Positions 24,625 to 33,718 of a stretch of 64,000 nt of DNA are shown piece by piece. The notes beneath the pieces were generated by a model. That model worked only from the letters and a program-made list of their open reading frames with translations. It did not search any database and was not told the origin of the DNA. Where the stretch lies: positions 10,009,501 to 10,073,500 of the forward strand of contig NZ_SAUN01000001.1 in assembly GCF_004011505.1 (NCBI RefSeq). Reading direction: 5' to 3'. Source of the stretch: Nonomuraea polychroma (lineage in GTDB: Bacteria > Actinomycetota > Actinomycetes > Streptosporangiales > Streptosporangiaceae). The position numbers and the translations under genes were made by a program. Position 1 is the first letter of the stretch. The number at the start of each line of letters is the position of its first letter.

Positions 24625-27111
24625 TCAGTAGGCTCCGGGATTGAGCTCATGCAGGAGGGCCTGCCCCGCTGCGCGGTGTTCGGCGGCCGTGGCCGGGTCC
24701 GTCCCGTCGAGCACGATCGCGATCCCCTCGTGGGCCAGGGCCTCCGCGTACCGGTTGCCCAGTTTCGGAGCCACCTCCAGCGCCTGCCGGTGCAGCCGCA
24801 GGGCCTCCTCGGGCAGGCCCGCCAGCCGGCAGGTCTCGCCGTAGCTGTTGAGGAAGTGGATCTTCCAATGTTCCTCGAAGAGCTCGTCCAGCAGCGCGAA
24901 CGCCTGCCGATGGCTGGCCAGCGCCTCTTCGTAGCGGCCCATCTGCCGCAGCGCGACGCCCAGGCAGTTGAGGCACCAGGCCTCGTTGTGCTTGTGCCCG
25001 TCCTCGCGGGCCAGCGCCAGCGCCTCCTGGAGGTGCTCCACCGCTTCGCCGGGCTCCTCATGGGCGATCGCCACGCCGAGGGTGATCCGGGCGGTCAGCG
25101 GGAGTCCCGACGCCGGGTCGGTGTGCGGGATGTCCAACGCCTGCCGGGCCAGCCGCGCCGCCTCCTCGCGGTGTCCCAGCTGCAGCATCGCCCAGGCCTC
25201 GTACGCGGTCGCATGGGCCGCGCCCATCGGGCAATCGGCCTCCGTGTACAGCTTTCCCGCCAGCCGGAAAAGCTCGAGCGGCTCCTCGACGTACCCCTCG
25301 TCCCACTTCAGGTAGCCGCGGCGCATGATCAGCTCGGCCTCCAACCGGGTGTCTCCCGCCTGGGACACCAGCGGTGCCGCCGCCTCGTACGCGGCCTCGG
25401 CCTCCGCCATCCGGCCCGCGTTGTACCGGGCGAAACCCAGGTCGCTGTGCGCCTCGGCCAGCTGCAGCGGATCGCCCAGGCGCCGCGCGGCGGCCAGTGA
25501 CCGCTCGAAGAGGACATTGAGGTGCGTGGTGCCGCAGCGCCGCGCGAAGAAGGTCCGCATGAAGCGCGGCAGCTCGCACGCATGGGCGTCGGCTCCGGTG
25601 GCGGCGGCCACCTCGAAGGCGGCCATCAGGTTCGAGTATTCGGTGACGAACCAGAAGAGGGCCGCCTTTTTGTCGGTGAACCGCGGCAGCTCGGCGGGGG
25701 GCCGGCCCGCGGAGGCCGCCCGGCTGCGCGACAGGAGCGGCATCGCGGCGTCGGCGGCGGCCGCCGCGTGCACGTAGTAGTCGAGCACCCGGCCCAGCGC
25801 CTGCTCCCGCTCCGCCGCAGAGTCCTGCTCCTCAGCGGCTCGGCGCGCGTGCTGGTGCACCAGGTCGTGCAACCGGTACCGGCCGGGCGCCGGCTGCTGG
25901 ACGAGGTGCGCGTCGAGCAGGTCCTCCAGCATCGCCCGGGCGCTGCGCAAAGGCACGTCCGCCAGCGCCGCCGCCACGTACTCGTCGAAGGAGGAACCGA
26001 GCAGCAGGCCCAGCAGGCGGAACAAGCGGCGCTGGCCGCGGTCCAGCTGCCGTACGGACATGGCGAACGCGGTGTCGAACTCGTTCGCGCCCTCCCGCAT
26101 CCGCTCGACGAGGATGCCCACGGTCCAGCCCGGCCGGTGCCGCAGCCGGGCCGCGGCCAGCCGCAAGGCCAGCGGCAGATGGCCGCACAGCCGTAGGACC
26201 TCGGCCGCGGACTCCGGGTCGCGGGCCAGCCGGCCGTCCGGGCCGCTGGGGTCGCCGCTGGCGCGGGCCAGCAATTCCGCACTCTCCTGGGGGGTCAGCA
26301 CGTCCAGCGACACCGGGGGCACCTCGTCCAGGCCCAGCAGCCGGTTGCGGCTGGTGATCAGGGCGACGGAGGCGCCGGCGCCGGGCAGCAGCGGGCGGAC
26401 CTGGTCGGCGTCGGCGGCGTTGTCGAGGACCACGACGGCCCGCCGGCTCGCCAGTTCTGACCGCCAGCAGGCGGCCAGTGGCTCGATGCCGCCCTCCTGC
26501 GGGATCTTTTCTGAGGGGACGTCGAGCGCGGCGAGCAAGGTCCGCAGCGCGGGATCGGGATCGAGCGGTTCCCGCCCCTCGGTGAAGCCGTGCAGGTCCA
26601 GATAGAGCTGGGCGTCCGGGTAGTCGGCGGCCAGCCGGTGCGCGGCGTGCACCGCCAGGCAGGTCTTGCCGACGCCGGCCATGCCGTCGATGGCGACCAC
26701 CCGGCTGCTTTCCACCGTGGCGAGCACGGCGGCGAGCTGGGACTGGCGTCCGGTGAAATCGGGCGCGTCGCGCGGCAGATCGTTGCGCGACGGGCGCGGG
26801 GCACCGGCGGGCGGCGACGGCGGCTGAACCTGGCGGCTGGTCTTCGGGGGCGCCGGCAGCGGGTTGGAGGCGCGTTCCCAGAGCGGGCGCAGCGGTCGGG
26901 GGTCGCGCTTGACGAGGCGGCAGAGCGCGATCACCGCGGACCAGGGCGGCACCGTCTGGCCGCTGAGGTAGCGCGACAGCGACGACGAGCTGAGAGCCGT
27001 GTCCCGCGCGAGGGCTCGTACGCCGAGCCCGGACAGCTCCTGGAGCATACGCAGCCGGGCGGCCAGCTCGTCCTGCGGATCGGCCTTCGCCGTTCGCTGC
27101 TGCACAACCAC
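24625..27111 (-). CDS. HTH-NB-ARC-TPR (STAND) regulator
   Basis: 828 aa. An XRE-type helix-turn-helix at about residues 16-70 (ALARDTALSSSSLSRYLSGQ) is followed by a proline-rich linker and then an NB-ARC ATPase domain. The P-loop GMAGVGKT is at 143-150, Walker B is AVVVLDNA near 220, and GHLPLAL is the GxP motif. A winged-helix part follows (YRLHDLVHQHARR), then at least six TPR-like repeats from ~560 to the end. It resembles AfsR-type signal-transduction ATPases without the SARP domain, i.e. an ATP-dependent switch that oligomerises on a ligand. Divergent from the AhpD-like gene, which it may control. Confidence 0.88.
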   Translation of the reverse strand: MVVQQRTAKADPQDELAARLRMLQELSGLGVRALARDTALSSSSLSRYLSGQTVPPWSAVIALCRLVKRDPRPLRPLWERASNPLPAPPKTSRQVQPPSPPAGAPRPSRNDLPRDAPDFTGRQSQLAAVLATVESSRVVAIDGMAGVGKTCLAVHAAHRLAADYPDAQLYLDLHGFTEGREPLDPDPALRTLLAALDVPSEKIPQEGGIEPLAACWRSELASRRAVVVLDNAADADQVRPLLPGAGASVALITSRNRLLGLDEVPPVSLDVLTPQESAELLARASGDPSGPDGRLARDPESAAEVLRLCGHLPLALRLAAARLRHRPGWTVGILVERMREGANEFDTAFAMSVRQLDRGQRRLFRLLGLLLGSSFDEYVAAALADVPLRSARAMLEDLLDAHLVQQPAPGRYRLHDLVHQHARRAAEEQDSAAEREQALGRVLDYYVHAAAAADAAMPLLSRSRAASAGRPPAELPRFTDKKAALFWFVTEYSNLMAAFEVAAATGADAHACELPRFMRTFFARRCGTTHLNVLFERSLAAARRLGDPLQLAEAHSDLGFARYNAGRMAEAEAAYEAAAPLVSQAGDTRLEAELIMRRGYLKWDEGYVEEPLELFRLAGKLYTEADCPMGAAHATAYEAWAMLQLGHREEAARLARQALDIPHTDPASGLPLTARITLGVAIAHEEPGEAVEHLQEALALAREDGHKHNEAWCLNCLGVALRQMGRYEEALASHRQAFALLDELFEEHWKIHFLNSYGETCRLAGLPEEALRLHRQALEVAPKLGNRYAEALAHEGIAIVLDGTDPATAAEHRAAGQALLHELNPGAY

Positions 27112-27185
27112 AGATCCCCGCCTCCCTGTCCCGTCCCGGCGGAAACTTCCCGGGCCGGGTCGCCGCTGGTCAAGCCTGTTTCGGT

Positions 27186-27205
27186 TGTCCCACGGTGTCC
27201 CACCG
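27186..27205. promoter_or_regulatory. Tandem 10-bp repeat in a divergent intergenic region
   Basis: TGTCCCACGG is followed directly by TGTCCCACCG, one mismatch, in the 188-bp gap between the STAND regulator and the AhpD-like gene. Ten-bp periodicity places both on one helix face, as for a dimeric regulator. Candidate operator only. Confidence 0.35.
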
Positions 27206-27299
27206 CCGTCGTCATCGTAAGCCCGCTCCGCTGTGATGGAGTCACGCCCCGAGAGAACGGGGCGCCGACCCGGAAGACCCGGAAGAGGAGAACACCGAG

Positions 27300-27755
27300 A
27301 TGCAGTCCCGTATGCAGAACCCCGCCTTCGTCCTGTCCGGCGCGATGCAGCCCATCCAGGAGATCTTCAAGGCCGTGCACTCCGGTGGGATGGACGGGCA
27401 GACGCTGGAGCTGGTGCATCTGCGGGTCAGCCAGATCAACGGCTGCAGCGCCTGCGTCGACGGCGGCGCCAAGACGGCCCGCAAGGCCGGAGTGAGCGAC
27501 GAGAAGCTGGCCACGGTCGTCGCATGGCGGGAGGCCCCGTACTTCACTGAGGAGGAGCGGGCGGCGCTCGCGCTGGCCGAGGCCGCGACGCGGCTGGCCG
27601 ATCGTCCCGACGCGGTGAACGACGAGATCTGGGACGCGGCCGCCACCTACTTCGACGAGAAGCAGCTGGCCGCGATCGTCCTGATGATCGGCGTCACCAA
27701 CATGTTCAACCGGCTCAACGCCACGACCCGCCAGATCGCCGGCGCCTGGGGCTGA
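27300..27755 (+). CDS. Carboxymuconolactone decarboxylase / AhpD-like protein
   Basis: 151 aa. The active-site motif GCSACVDGG (CxxC plus downstream residues of the AhpD family) lies near residue 52. The surrounding helical repeat (ELVHLRVSQINGCSACV, KLATVVAWREAPYFTEEERA) is typical of CMD/AhpD proteins, which act as thiol-dependent antioxidant factors or gamma-carboxymuconolactone decarboxylases. The CxxC form favours the peroxidase-type role. The ATG at 27300 is preceded by GAGGAG. It is followed 81 bp later by a DUF1801-like gene. Confidence 0.9.
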   Translation: MQSRMQNPAFVLSGAMQPIQEIFKAVHSGGMDGQTLELVHLRVSQINGCSACVDGGAKTARKAGVSDEKLATVVAWREAPYFTEEERAALALAEAATRLADRPDAVNDEIWDAAATYFDEKQLAAIVLMIGVTNMFNRLNATTRQIAGAWG

Positions 27756-27836
27756 GGGGCCGGAGAAGCCGCCGCAGCGGTGCCCTCGCATGACAATCCT
27801 CACCATTAAGCCGCATAACGGAAGGAACCCACAGTG

Positions 27837-28289
27837 ATGGACACGAAGAAGGCCAACAGCACGTTCGACGGATTCACCGACGATGAACGAGCCGCGATGA
27901 AGGAGCACGCCCAGGAGCTGAAGACGGCCGCGCGCCGCGGCTCGCGCGCGACCAAGGCCGACGGGGAGCATGACGTGCTCGCGAAGATCGCCGAGATGGA
28001 AGGAGAGGACCGAATCCTCGCCGAGCGGATCCATGTCATCGTCAAGGCCAGCGCGCCGGCCCTGTCGCCGAAACTCTGGTACGGGATGCCCGCCTACGCC
28101 AAGGACGGCAAGGTCGTCTGCTTCTTCCAGAGCGCGACGAAGTTCAAGGCGAGGTACGCGACCCTCGGCTTCAACGACCCGGCGAACCTCGACGACGGCA
28201 CGATGTGGCCGACCGCCTTCGCGCTGACGGAGTTGACCGACGAGGACGAGGCGAGGATCGGCGCGCTCGTGCAGCGGGCGGCGAGCTGA
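27837..28289 (+). CDS. DUF1801 domain-containing protein
   Basis: 150 aa. The second half (SPKLWYGMPAYAKDGKVVCF, SATKFKARYATLGFNDPANL) is the DUF1801/YdhG fold, whose members are small alpha/beta proteins of uncertain function, some suggested to bind iron or phosphate. Start may be the ATG at 27837 or the GTG one codon earlier (27834); GGAAGGA is suitably placed for both. Possibly co-transcribed with the AhpD-like gene. Confidence 0.85.
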   Translation: MDTKKANSTFDGFTDDERAAMKEHAQELKTAARRGSRATKADGEHDVLAKIAEMEGEDRILAERIHVIVKASAPALSPKLWYGMPAYAKDGKVVCFFQSATKFKARYATLGFNDPANLDDGTMWPTAFALTELTDEDEARIGALVQRAAS

Positions 28290-28490
28290 GGCCCGAGCGC
28301 GCCCCGGCCATGGCCCGCTTGGCCGGCCCGGTCGCGCGCGGGGGCCACGCTTTTCCCCTGGAGCCAGGAAGTTCGTTTTCGAGCGGACGAGTAACTGCGA
28401 ACCGGGGGAAAAGTCATTATTTGTGTCATTGTTCGCGTTGAAGACGTCACGTAAGTTCCGGCTATGCGTCGTCGATAGCAGGGGGGAATC

Positions 28491-29162
28491 GTGCCCGAAC
28501 TCGTGGCACCTCAGCTCGTCGTCAACAGCCGGATGATCTACTTCGGGTGGGTGCCGGCCGAACCCGATGCCGTCGCGGCACTCGTGCCCGACGGTTTGAA
28601 GCCGATGGCCAATCGGCAGGTCTTCATGAACCAGTACGTCGTCGACCGGCCCGAGCAGACCTCCGGGTTCGGTGCGTACTCGCTGACGTATATCGGACCC
28701 GATCTGGAGGATGCCTACGCGCCCGACGGCGTGACCCCCGGCCGCTGGTGGACGCACTATTTCAACTCGAGCGCGGTGGTACGCGAGTACGCGGCCGCAC
28801 GAGGTGTGCCCGCCACCCCCGGTCGTACGACGATCGAGGTCGAAGGGAAGACACTGGTTGCGACGACCGAGTCCGACGGTGTGCCGGTGATCCGTACAAC
28901 CGCACGGGTCGGGCACACCGGCACGGAGGTCAGCCGCGGACAACTGCGGTACATCACCGAGGTGGGCGGGCAGAGGATCAGCGGAATCTACCCGTTCGTG
29001 GCGGAGCCGGTCGATCCGTTTGAGATCGTCTCGCTGGAGTTCCTGGATCCGAGTCACTCCGTCTACGCGCTGCGCCCCGCCGACCCCCTGCAGATCGTGT
29101 GGGGCTTCTACTCGCCCCGATCTTCCTTCACCTACCCCGGCGGGGAGTCGGTGATGGATTGA
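28491..29162 (+). CDS. Acetoacetate decarboxylase-family protein
   Basis: 223 aa with the fold signature of the acetoacetate decarboxylase superfamily: MIYFGWVPAEPDAVAALVPD at the N terminus, YSLTYIGPDLEDAY, and a beta-rich C-terminal half. The Schiff-base lysine of true decarboxylases is not obvious at the expected site, so the reaction may differ (lactonase- or aldolase-like members exist). The GTG at 28491 follows GGGGGGAA. A 200-bp AT-richer upstream region probably holds its promoter. A strong hairpin follows the stop. Confidence 0.7.
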   Translation: MPELVAPQLVVNSRMIYFGWVPAEPDAVAALVPDGLKPMANRQVFMNQYVVDRPEQTSGFGAYSLTYIGPDLEDAYAPDGVTPGRWWTHYFNSSAVVREYAAARGVPATPGRTTIEVEGKTLVATTESDGVPVIRTTARVGHTGTEVSRGQLRYITEVGGQRISGIYPFVAEPVDPFEIVSLEFLDPSHSVYALRPADPLQIVWGFYSPRSSFTYPGGESVMD

Positions 29163-29171
29163 CGTGAGCCA

Positions 29172-29197
29172 CAGCCCTCTCCTCCCGGAGGGGGCTG
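29172..29197. terminator. Bidirectional hairpin between convergent genes
   Basis: CAGCCCTCTCC (29172-29182) and GGAGGGGGCTG (29187-29197) pair with one G-U over a 4-base loop. It starts 10 bp after the decarboxylase-like stop and lies before the convergent membrane-protein gene. No T-tract, as is common in high-GC genomes. Confidence 0.5.
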
Positions 29198-29289
29198 GTA
29201 CTCGCAGGGGTGTTGCTTGCGGCGGCTGCCGGCTTGCGTGCCGGCACATGGCCATGGTGAGTCTTCTCGGCGGGCTCGGGGGACCGGTG

Positions 29290-29949
29290 TCAGATGAGGA
29301 CGGCAGGCTTTGCCTCGGTCTCGGCGACGAGCCGGCCGGCCAGTGGCAGGAAGCCCGCCAACTGCACCACGCCGCCCAGGATTGTGACGGCCGGGGGGAA
29401 CTCTCCGCTGGACAGGACGAAACCGCCCACCAGGAGCGCGGCCGTCCAGCGCGGAAGGACGCCGGTACGCAGGATCGCGGCGGCCAGCACGACCAGGCCG
29501 ATCAGGACTGAGGCCAGCATGGCCAGCATGACGAAGTCGAACCACGGGGAGCTCTGGTACCGCTGGTAGGCCGCGGCGGCCTCGGCGATGACCGGGCCCT
29601 CGGGGGCCAGGCCCAGGACGAGCGGCCGCATGCCCGACACGACCAGGCCGAGTGCACCGGCCAGGCCGAACAGCAGACCGGAGATCGTCGCGGCCAGCGG
29701 TGCCCGGCCGCGCAGCACCCGCATCACGGCCAGGCCCAAGGGGATGAAGCAGCCGACGAAGACCATGTAGAGCAGCGTGCTGATCGCGAAGTTGCTCCGG
29801 TTGGCGGCCACTTGGGCGAGGTAGTCCGCCGCCTCGGTCCTGGGGAGGCCGACCTTTTCGACGAGATGCCACACTGCGCCGGCGAGCGGGCCCCCGATGA
29901 TCGCCGCGGTGAGCAGGAAGGGCCTTCGGGGGGTGGGGGACGTGCTCAT
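29290..29949 (-). CDS. Hypothetical membrane protein
   Basis: 219 aa with about five or six hydrophobic helices (FLLTAAIIGGPLAGAVW, FAISTLLYMVFVGCFIPLG, VTILGGVVQLAGFLPLAG). No family identified with certainty. The ATG at 29949 is chosen because GAGGAG lies 9 nt upstream; longer in-frame versions reach into the divergent promoter region. It is divergent from the sensor-kinase gene and may be a target of that two-component system (inference from position and the shared palindrome). Confidence 0.7.
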   Translation of the reverse strand: MSTSPTPRRPFLLTAAIIGGPLAGAVWHLVEKVGLPRTEAADYLAQVAANRSNFAISTLLYMVFVGCFIPLGLAVMRVLRGRAPLAATISGLLFGLAGALGLVVSGMRPLVLGLAPEGPVIAEAAAAYQRYQSSPWFDFVMLAMLASVLIGLVVLAAAILRTGVLPRWTAALLVGGFVLSSGEFPPAVTILGGVVQLAGFLPLAGRLVAETEAKPAVLI

Positions 29950-30059
29950 GGTTGGTACTCCTCGGTAGATCGCGGTCCATTCGCCGCATGCCGAGAACAA
30001 TCGCGCAGTCTTGTCCCGGGCCGCCTGAGCCGGCAGTCTCCCCTTCGAACAAGGACAAA

Positions 30060-30081
30060 ATGTCCCGTGTAGTTGGGACAT
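30060..30081. promoter_or_regulatory. Inverted repeat between divergent genes (candidate regulator site)
   Basis: ATGTCCC and GGGACAT are perfect inverted copies separated by 8 bp, in the 154-bp gap between the membrane protein and the sensor kinase. Further GGACA/TGTCC half-sites flank it (TTGTCC near 30011, GGACAA near 30053 and 30090). A plausible binding site for the cognate NarL-type response regulator. Confidence 0.5.
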
Positions 30082-30103
30082 CGCATAGCGGACAATTCTC
30101 CCT

Positions 30104-32092
30104 ATGCGTTCGCGTCTGGTGATGATGGGGGATTCGGTCGCGGGTGCCGCCGCCGCGGCGACGCTGGCCGGATTCGTGCTGCGGCTGCAGTCATCGGCGG
30201 GGTTCGCCGACGACTACTGGTTGTGGATCTCCGTCACGGCAATGGTGTACGGCGCGCCCGGCGCGTTCCTCATCCGGCGCGGCCGGACGATTCTGGGCTG
30301 GCTCTTCGTCGCAGTGAGCGCGAGCGCCGCCACGAGCGCCTTCACCGGCGAGTACGCCACCGCCGCGGCCGGCCGGGGCTGGCCCGGCCACCTGATCATG
30401 CTCTGGCTGTCGGTGTGGAGCTGGTTGCCCGCCTACGTGATCGTGGCCGCCGTCGTCCCCTACTGGCTCCCCTCGGGTGAGCGGCCGACGGGGGTGTTCC
30501 GCCCGCTGATGTACCTCGGGTGTGCCTCTGTGGTGGCCGGATCGGCCGCGTGGGCGCTGCTGCCGTGGCAGCACAGCGACGATCCGGCGCTGGCCGACAG
30601 CGGGCTGGCCAGCCCCTTGAGCGTCGCGGGAGCGGAGGCGCTGCTGCCCGTCTGCTTGGTCATGGTCGCCGTCGCGGCGCTGGGCGGGCTCGCGTCCCTG
30701 GGCGTCCGCCTGCGCCGAGCCGAGAGCGACGAACGCGGCCAGCTGGCCTGGGTGGGCGCGGGCATGGCAGGCACTGTGCTCCTGCTGGTCGCCGCCCAGA
30801 CGGTCGAGGCCCGCGGTGCGGGGGTCCTGCTGGCGGCCTCCGCCCTGCCGTTGCCGATCTCCGTGGTGCTGGCGATCCAGCGGTACCGGATGTGGGACAT
30901 GGAGACCGTCCTGCGCCGCGGGCTGGTCTGGGCGCTCATGTCGGCGGAGATCGCGCTCTGCTACGCGGTGGTCGTCGCGCTGCTCGGAGACCTCCTCGGG
31001 CGTAGTGTGGGCGCTCCCCTCGTCGCCGCGGCGGTGGTGGCCATCAGCGTGGCTCCCGTCCACAGGCTCCTGCAGAGAGGGGTACGGCGGTTGTTGTACG
31101 GCGACGCCGCGGACCCGTACGACGCGCTGGGGCGGTTGGGCGCCACCCTGGAGACGGCCGCGGCCCCGGCGGAGGCGCTCGAACGGCTGGCGGGCGATGT
31201 GGCCAGGATCCTCCGTGTTCCGGCCGTGTGGGTTCTGGTGCTGGACGGGCCGGAGTCCCGCCACGGAGAAGAGCTCGGCGCGGACCCGGTACGGGTGCCC
31301 TTGGTGCATGCCGGGGAGGCGGTGGGAGAGCTGCTGCTGACCCGGCCGCGCGCCGGGGAGTTCCGTCCCGCCGAGGCGCGGCTGTTGCACGTTCTGGCCC
31401 GGCAGGCGGGTGCGGCCGCGCACGCCGCCCGGCTTGCCGCGGACCTGGACCGGTCGCGGCGGGCGCTGGTGACCGCGCGTGCCGAGGAGCGCCGCCGGCT
31501 GCGCCGGGACCTGCACGACCAGCTCGGGCCGAGCCTGTCGGCCGTACACCTGCAGCTGGAAACCCTCCGCGACATGGTGGCGACCGATCCGGCCGGTGCC
31601 GGCGCCCTTGCCGACCGGTGCGCCACGTGGCTGGCCGGTGCCGTGGGCGACGTTCGGCGCATCGTGGACGGTCTCGGCCCGTCCGCCTTGGACGATCTCG
31701 GCTTGGCGGAGGCGCTCCGCGCACAGACGGCGGGCTTCAGCCGGCCCGGACTGGCGGTCCGGTTGCGCCTGCCCGAGGAGGGCCTGCCTCCGCTTCCGGC
31801 CGCCACCGAGGCGGCGGTCCTGCGCATCGTCGGCGAGGCGCTGGCCAACACCGCCCGGCACGCGCGTGCCAGCGGCTGCGACGTAGAGGTGGAGCTGGCG
31901 CCGGACGCCCTGCATTTCTCGGTACGAGATGACGGCGTGGGCGTAACAGGCACCGGCGCCGGGTGGCGCGTTGGCGTGGGCCTGGAGTCGATGGCCGAGG
32001 CCGCCGCCCAGCTTGATGGGAAATGCGAGATTCTTGCTGCAGCCGGCGGCGGCACCGAGGTCCGCGTGCGGTTGCCGAGAGTCGAGGTGTGA
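30104..32092 (+). CDS. NarL-type sensor histidine kinase
   Basis: 662 aa membrane kinase. The first ~300 residues hold eight to ten hydrophobic helices. A GAF-like region (GATLETAAAPAEALERLAGD, VPAVWVLVLDGP) follows at ~345-440. Next come the HisKA_3 dimerisation/phosphoacceptor box EERRRLRRDLHDQLGPSLSA with the phosphorylated His near residue 471, and the HATPase domain (EALANTARHARASG, RDDGVGVTG, GVGLESMAEAA). It phosphorylates the response regulator encoded 1 bp downstream. The ATG at 30104 is the first possible start after the palindrome-containing promoter; no strong Shine-Dalgarno is visible. Confidence 0.93.
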   Translation: MRSRLVMMGDSVAGAAAAATLAGFVLRLQSSAGFADDYWLWISVTAMVYGAPGAFLIRRGRTILGWLFVAVSASAATSAFTGEYATAAAGRGWPGHLIMLWLSVWSWLPAYVIVAAVVPYWLPSGERPTGVFRPLMYLGCASVVAGSAAWALLPWQHSDDPALADSGLASPLSVAGAEALLPVCLVMVAVAALGGLASLGVRLRRAESDERGQLAWVGAGMAGTVLLLVAAQTVEARGAGVLLAASALPLPISVVLAIQRYRMWDMETVLRRGLVWALMSAEIALCYAVVVALLGDLLGRSVGAPLVAAAVVAISVAPVHRLLQRGVRRLLYGDAADPYDALGRLGATLETAAAPAEALERLAGDVARILRVPAVWVLVLDGPESRHGEELGADPVRVPLVHAGEAVGELLLTRPRAGEFRPAEARLLHVLARQAGAAAHAARLAADLDRSRRALVTARAEERRRLRRDLHDQLGPSLSAVHLQLETLRDMVATDPAGAGALADRCATWLAGAVGDVRRIVDGLGPSALDDLGLAEALRAQTAGFSRPGLAVRLRLPEEGLPPLPAATEAAVLRIVGEALANTARHARASGCDVEVELAPDALHFSVRDDGVGVTGTGAGWRVGVGLESMAEAAAQLDGKCEILAAAGGGTEVRVRLPRVEV

Positions 32093-32093
32093 C

Positions 32094-32753
32094 ATGCGTG
32101 TGCTGATCGTGGACGACCATCCCATGTACCGGGAGGGGCTGGTCGCGACGCTCTCTCGCCAGCCCGGCGTCACGGTCGTGGGCGAGGCGGGTGACGGGGC
32201 GGAAGCCGTCGAGCTGGCCGTCCGGCTCGCTCCCGACATCGTCCTGATGGATCTGCACATGCCGGTCATGAACGGCGTCGAGGCCACCGGGCGCTTGATG
32301 GCCGAGCTGCCGGGCGTCGCCATCGTGGTCCTGACGATGCTGGAGTCCGACGACTCGCTGGCCGCGGCCGTACGGGCGGGCGCCCGCGGCTACCTCCTCA
32401 AGGGGGCAGGCCGGGCCGAGATCGTGCGGGCGCTGGAGGTCTGCCGCGACGGCGGCGCGTACTTCGGCCCGAACGCCGCCCGGGCACTCGCCGGGCTCGT
32501 CGGGGCGGAGTCCCGGCGTACCGTCGCGAACCCGGTGCTGCCCGAGCTGACCGAGCGAGAGGTGGAGATCCTCGACCTGATGGCGCGCGGGCTGTCCAAC
32601 GCCGCCATCGCCTCCCGGCTCTACGTCTCCGACAAGACGGTCCGCAATTACGTCAGCACCGTGTACGGCAAGCTCGGCGTCACCGACCGCGCCGCGGCGG
32701 TGGCCCGAGCCCGCGACGCCGGCCTGGGTTCAGGACCGCCCGGCGCACGTTGA
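32094..32753 (+). CDS. NarL/LuxR-family response regulator
   Basis: 219 aa. The receiver domain has the acidic pair VDDHP at residues 6-9 and the phosphoacceptor Asp near residue 53 (DIVLMDLHMPV), plus the conserved Lys in YLLKGAG. The LuxR-type helix-turn-helix occupies ~155-210 (LTEREVEILDLMARGLSNAA, VSDKTVRNYVSTVYGKLGV). The ATG at 32094 follows GAGGTG. It forms a two-gene operon with the upstream kinase. A longer in-frame version starting inside the kinase gene is rejected. Confidence 0.94.
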   Translation: MRVLIVDDHPMYREGLVATLSRQPGVTVVGEAGDGAEAVELAVRLAPDIVLMDLHMPVMNGVEATGRLMAELPGVAIVVLTMLESDDSLAAAVRAGARGYLLKGAGRAEIVRALEVCRDGGAYFGPNAARALAGLVGAESRRTVANPVLPELTEREVEILDLMARGLSNAAIASRLYVSDKTVRNYVSTVYGKLGVTDRAAAVARARDAGLGSGPPGAR

Positions 32754-32777
32754 GCGTGGCCCTGCGGCGGGCGTGGG

Positions 32778-33674
32778 TCATGGGCCGGCGGACAGGAGCT
32801 CCAGCAGGGATTCCACGTACGGCTGTGCGGGGCCGCGGTGGCGGCGCGTGGTGGCGACGCCGATGTGGCGGGACGGGCTGGGCGGCTGGAGGGAGACGGT
32901 GACCAGGTCGGGGGCTTCCATGAGGGCGATCTCCGGGATCAGGGCGACGCCTATCCCCGCCGAGACGAGGGACTGGGCGAACATGTAGTCGGTCGCGCTG
33001 CAGGAGATGTGCAGCTCGAATCCAGCCAGAGCGGCGTAGCGCCGCAGCAGGTCGACGGTCTTCAGGCACCCGAGCACCCACCGCTCTCCGGCCAGCTCGG
33101 CGAGATGAACGCTTTCCCGGCCGGCGTAAGGATGAGTGCGGGGCAGGACGACCCGGAGCGGGTCGGGTCTGAGCGGGGTCCAGACGAGACCGGACCGGTC
33201 ACCGGGACTGGCCGGCGGGGGTCCGTCGAAGTGGTAGGCCAGGGCGAGGTCCGCCCGTCCTTCCTTGAGGAGCGGGATGCTGTCCTCCGGCTCCCGCTCC
33301 AGGATGGTCAGCTCCACCTCGGGGTGGGCGGCGGCGAACCGCGCGAGCGCGGACGGCAGCAGCTTCCGGCCTCCGCTGGCGAACGTCGCCACCGTGCATC
33401 GGGTGCGCTCGCAGGCGAGCCGGTCGATGCGTTCCTGGGCGTCGGTCAGCTCCGCGGCGATGGCCTCCGCCGTCTCCACCAGCAGGAGGCCTGCTTCGGT
33501 GAGCGTCACGCCTCGGGTGCTGCGCTCGACGACGGCCAGGCCGAGACCGCGTTCCAGCGCGGCGATCTGCTGCGAGACGGCCGAAGGGGTGAAGCGCAGC
33601 TCGGCGGCGGCCCGGTTGAAGCTGCCGTGCCTGGCCACCTCGCGGAGCACGCGGAGGCGCTGGACGTCGATCAT
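32778..33674 (-). CDS. LysR family transcriptional regulator
   Basis: 298 aa. The N-terminal winged helix-turn-helix is textbook (LREVARHGSFNRAAAELRFT, PSAVSQQIAALERGLGLAVV). The C-terminal substrate-binding domain follows (LALAYHFDGPPP, SLVSAGIGVALIPEIAL). Divergently transcribed from an SDR/aldo-keto reductase pair across a 71-bp gap that contains a TAAGC-N14-GCTTA dyad, so it probably controls that pair and itself. Confidence 0.93.
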   Translation of the reverse strand: MIDVQRLRVLREVARHGSFNRAAAELRFTPSAVSQQIAALERGLGLAVVERSTRGVTLTEAGLLLVETAEAIAAELTDAQERIDRLACERTRCTVATFASGGRKLLPSALARFAAAHPEVELTILEREPEDSIPLLKEGRADLALAYHFDGPPPASPGDRSGLVWTPLRPDPLRVVLPRTHPYAGRESVHLAELAGERWVLGCLKTVDLLRRYAALAGFELHISCSATDYMFAQSLVSAGIGVALIPEIALMEAPDLVTVSLQPPSPSRHIGVATTRRHRGPAQPYVESLLELLSAGP

Positions 33675-33694
33675 TAGTTTTCCTGTCGACTGGA

Positions 33695-33718
33695 TAAGCA
33701 GATCGCCACTACCGCTTA
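33695..33718. promoter_or_regulatory. Dyad in LysR divergent promoter
   Basis: TAAGC (33695-33699) and GCTTA (33714-33718) are inverted repeats with a 14-bp spacer in the 71-bp intergenic region, in the form usual for LysR-type regulators (interrupted dyad, T and A outer bases). TATAGA immediately downstream (33723) could be the -10 of the epimerase promoter. Confidence 0.45.

Noticed and set aside
30191..32323. 710-codon open frame on the minus strand opposite the sensor kinase
   Set aside because: Low-complexity Arg/Gly/Gln translation, no domain, and the plus strand has a complete histidine kinase and receiver.
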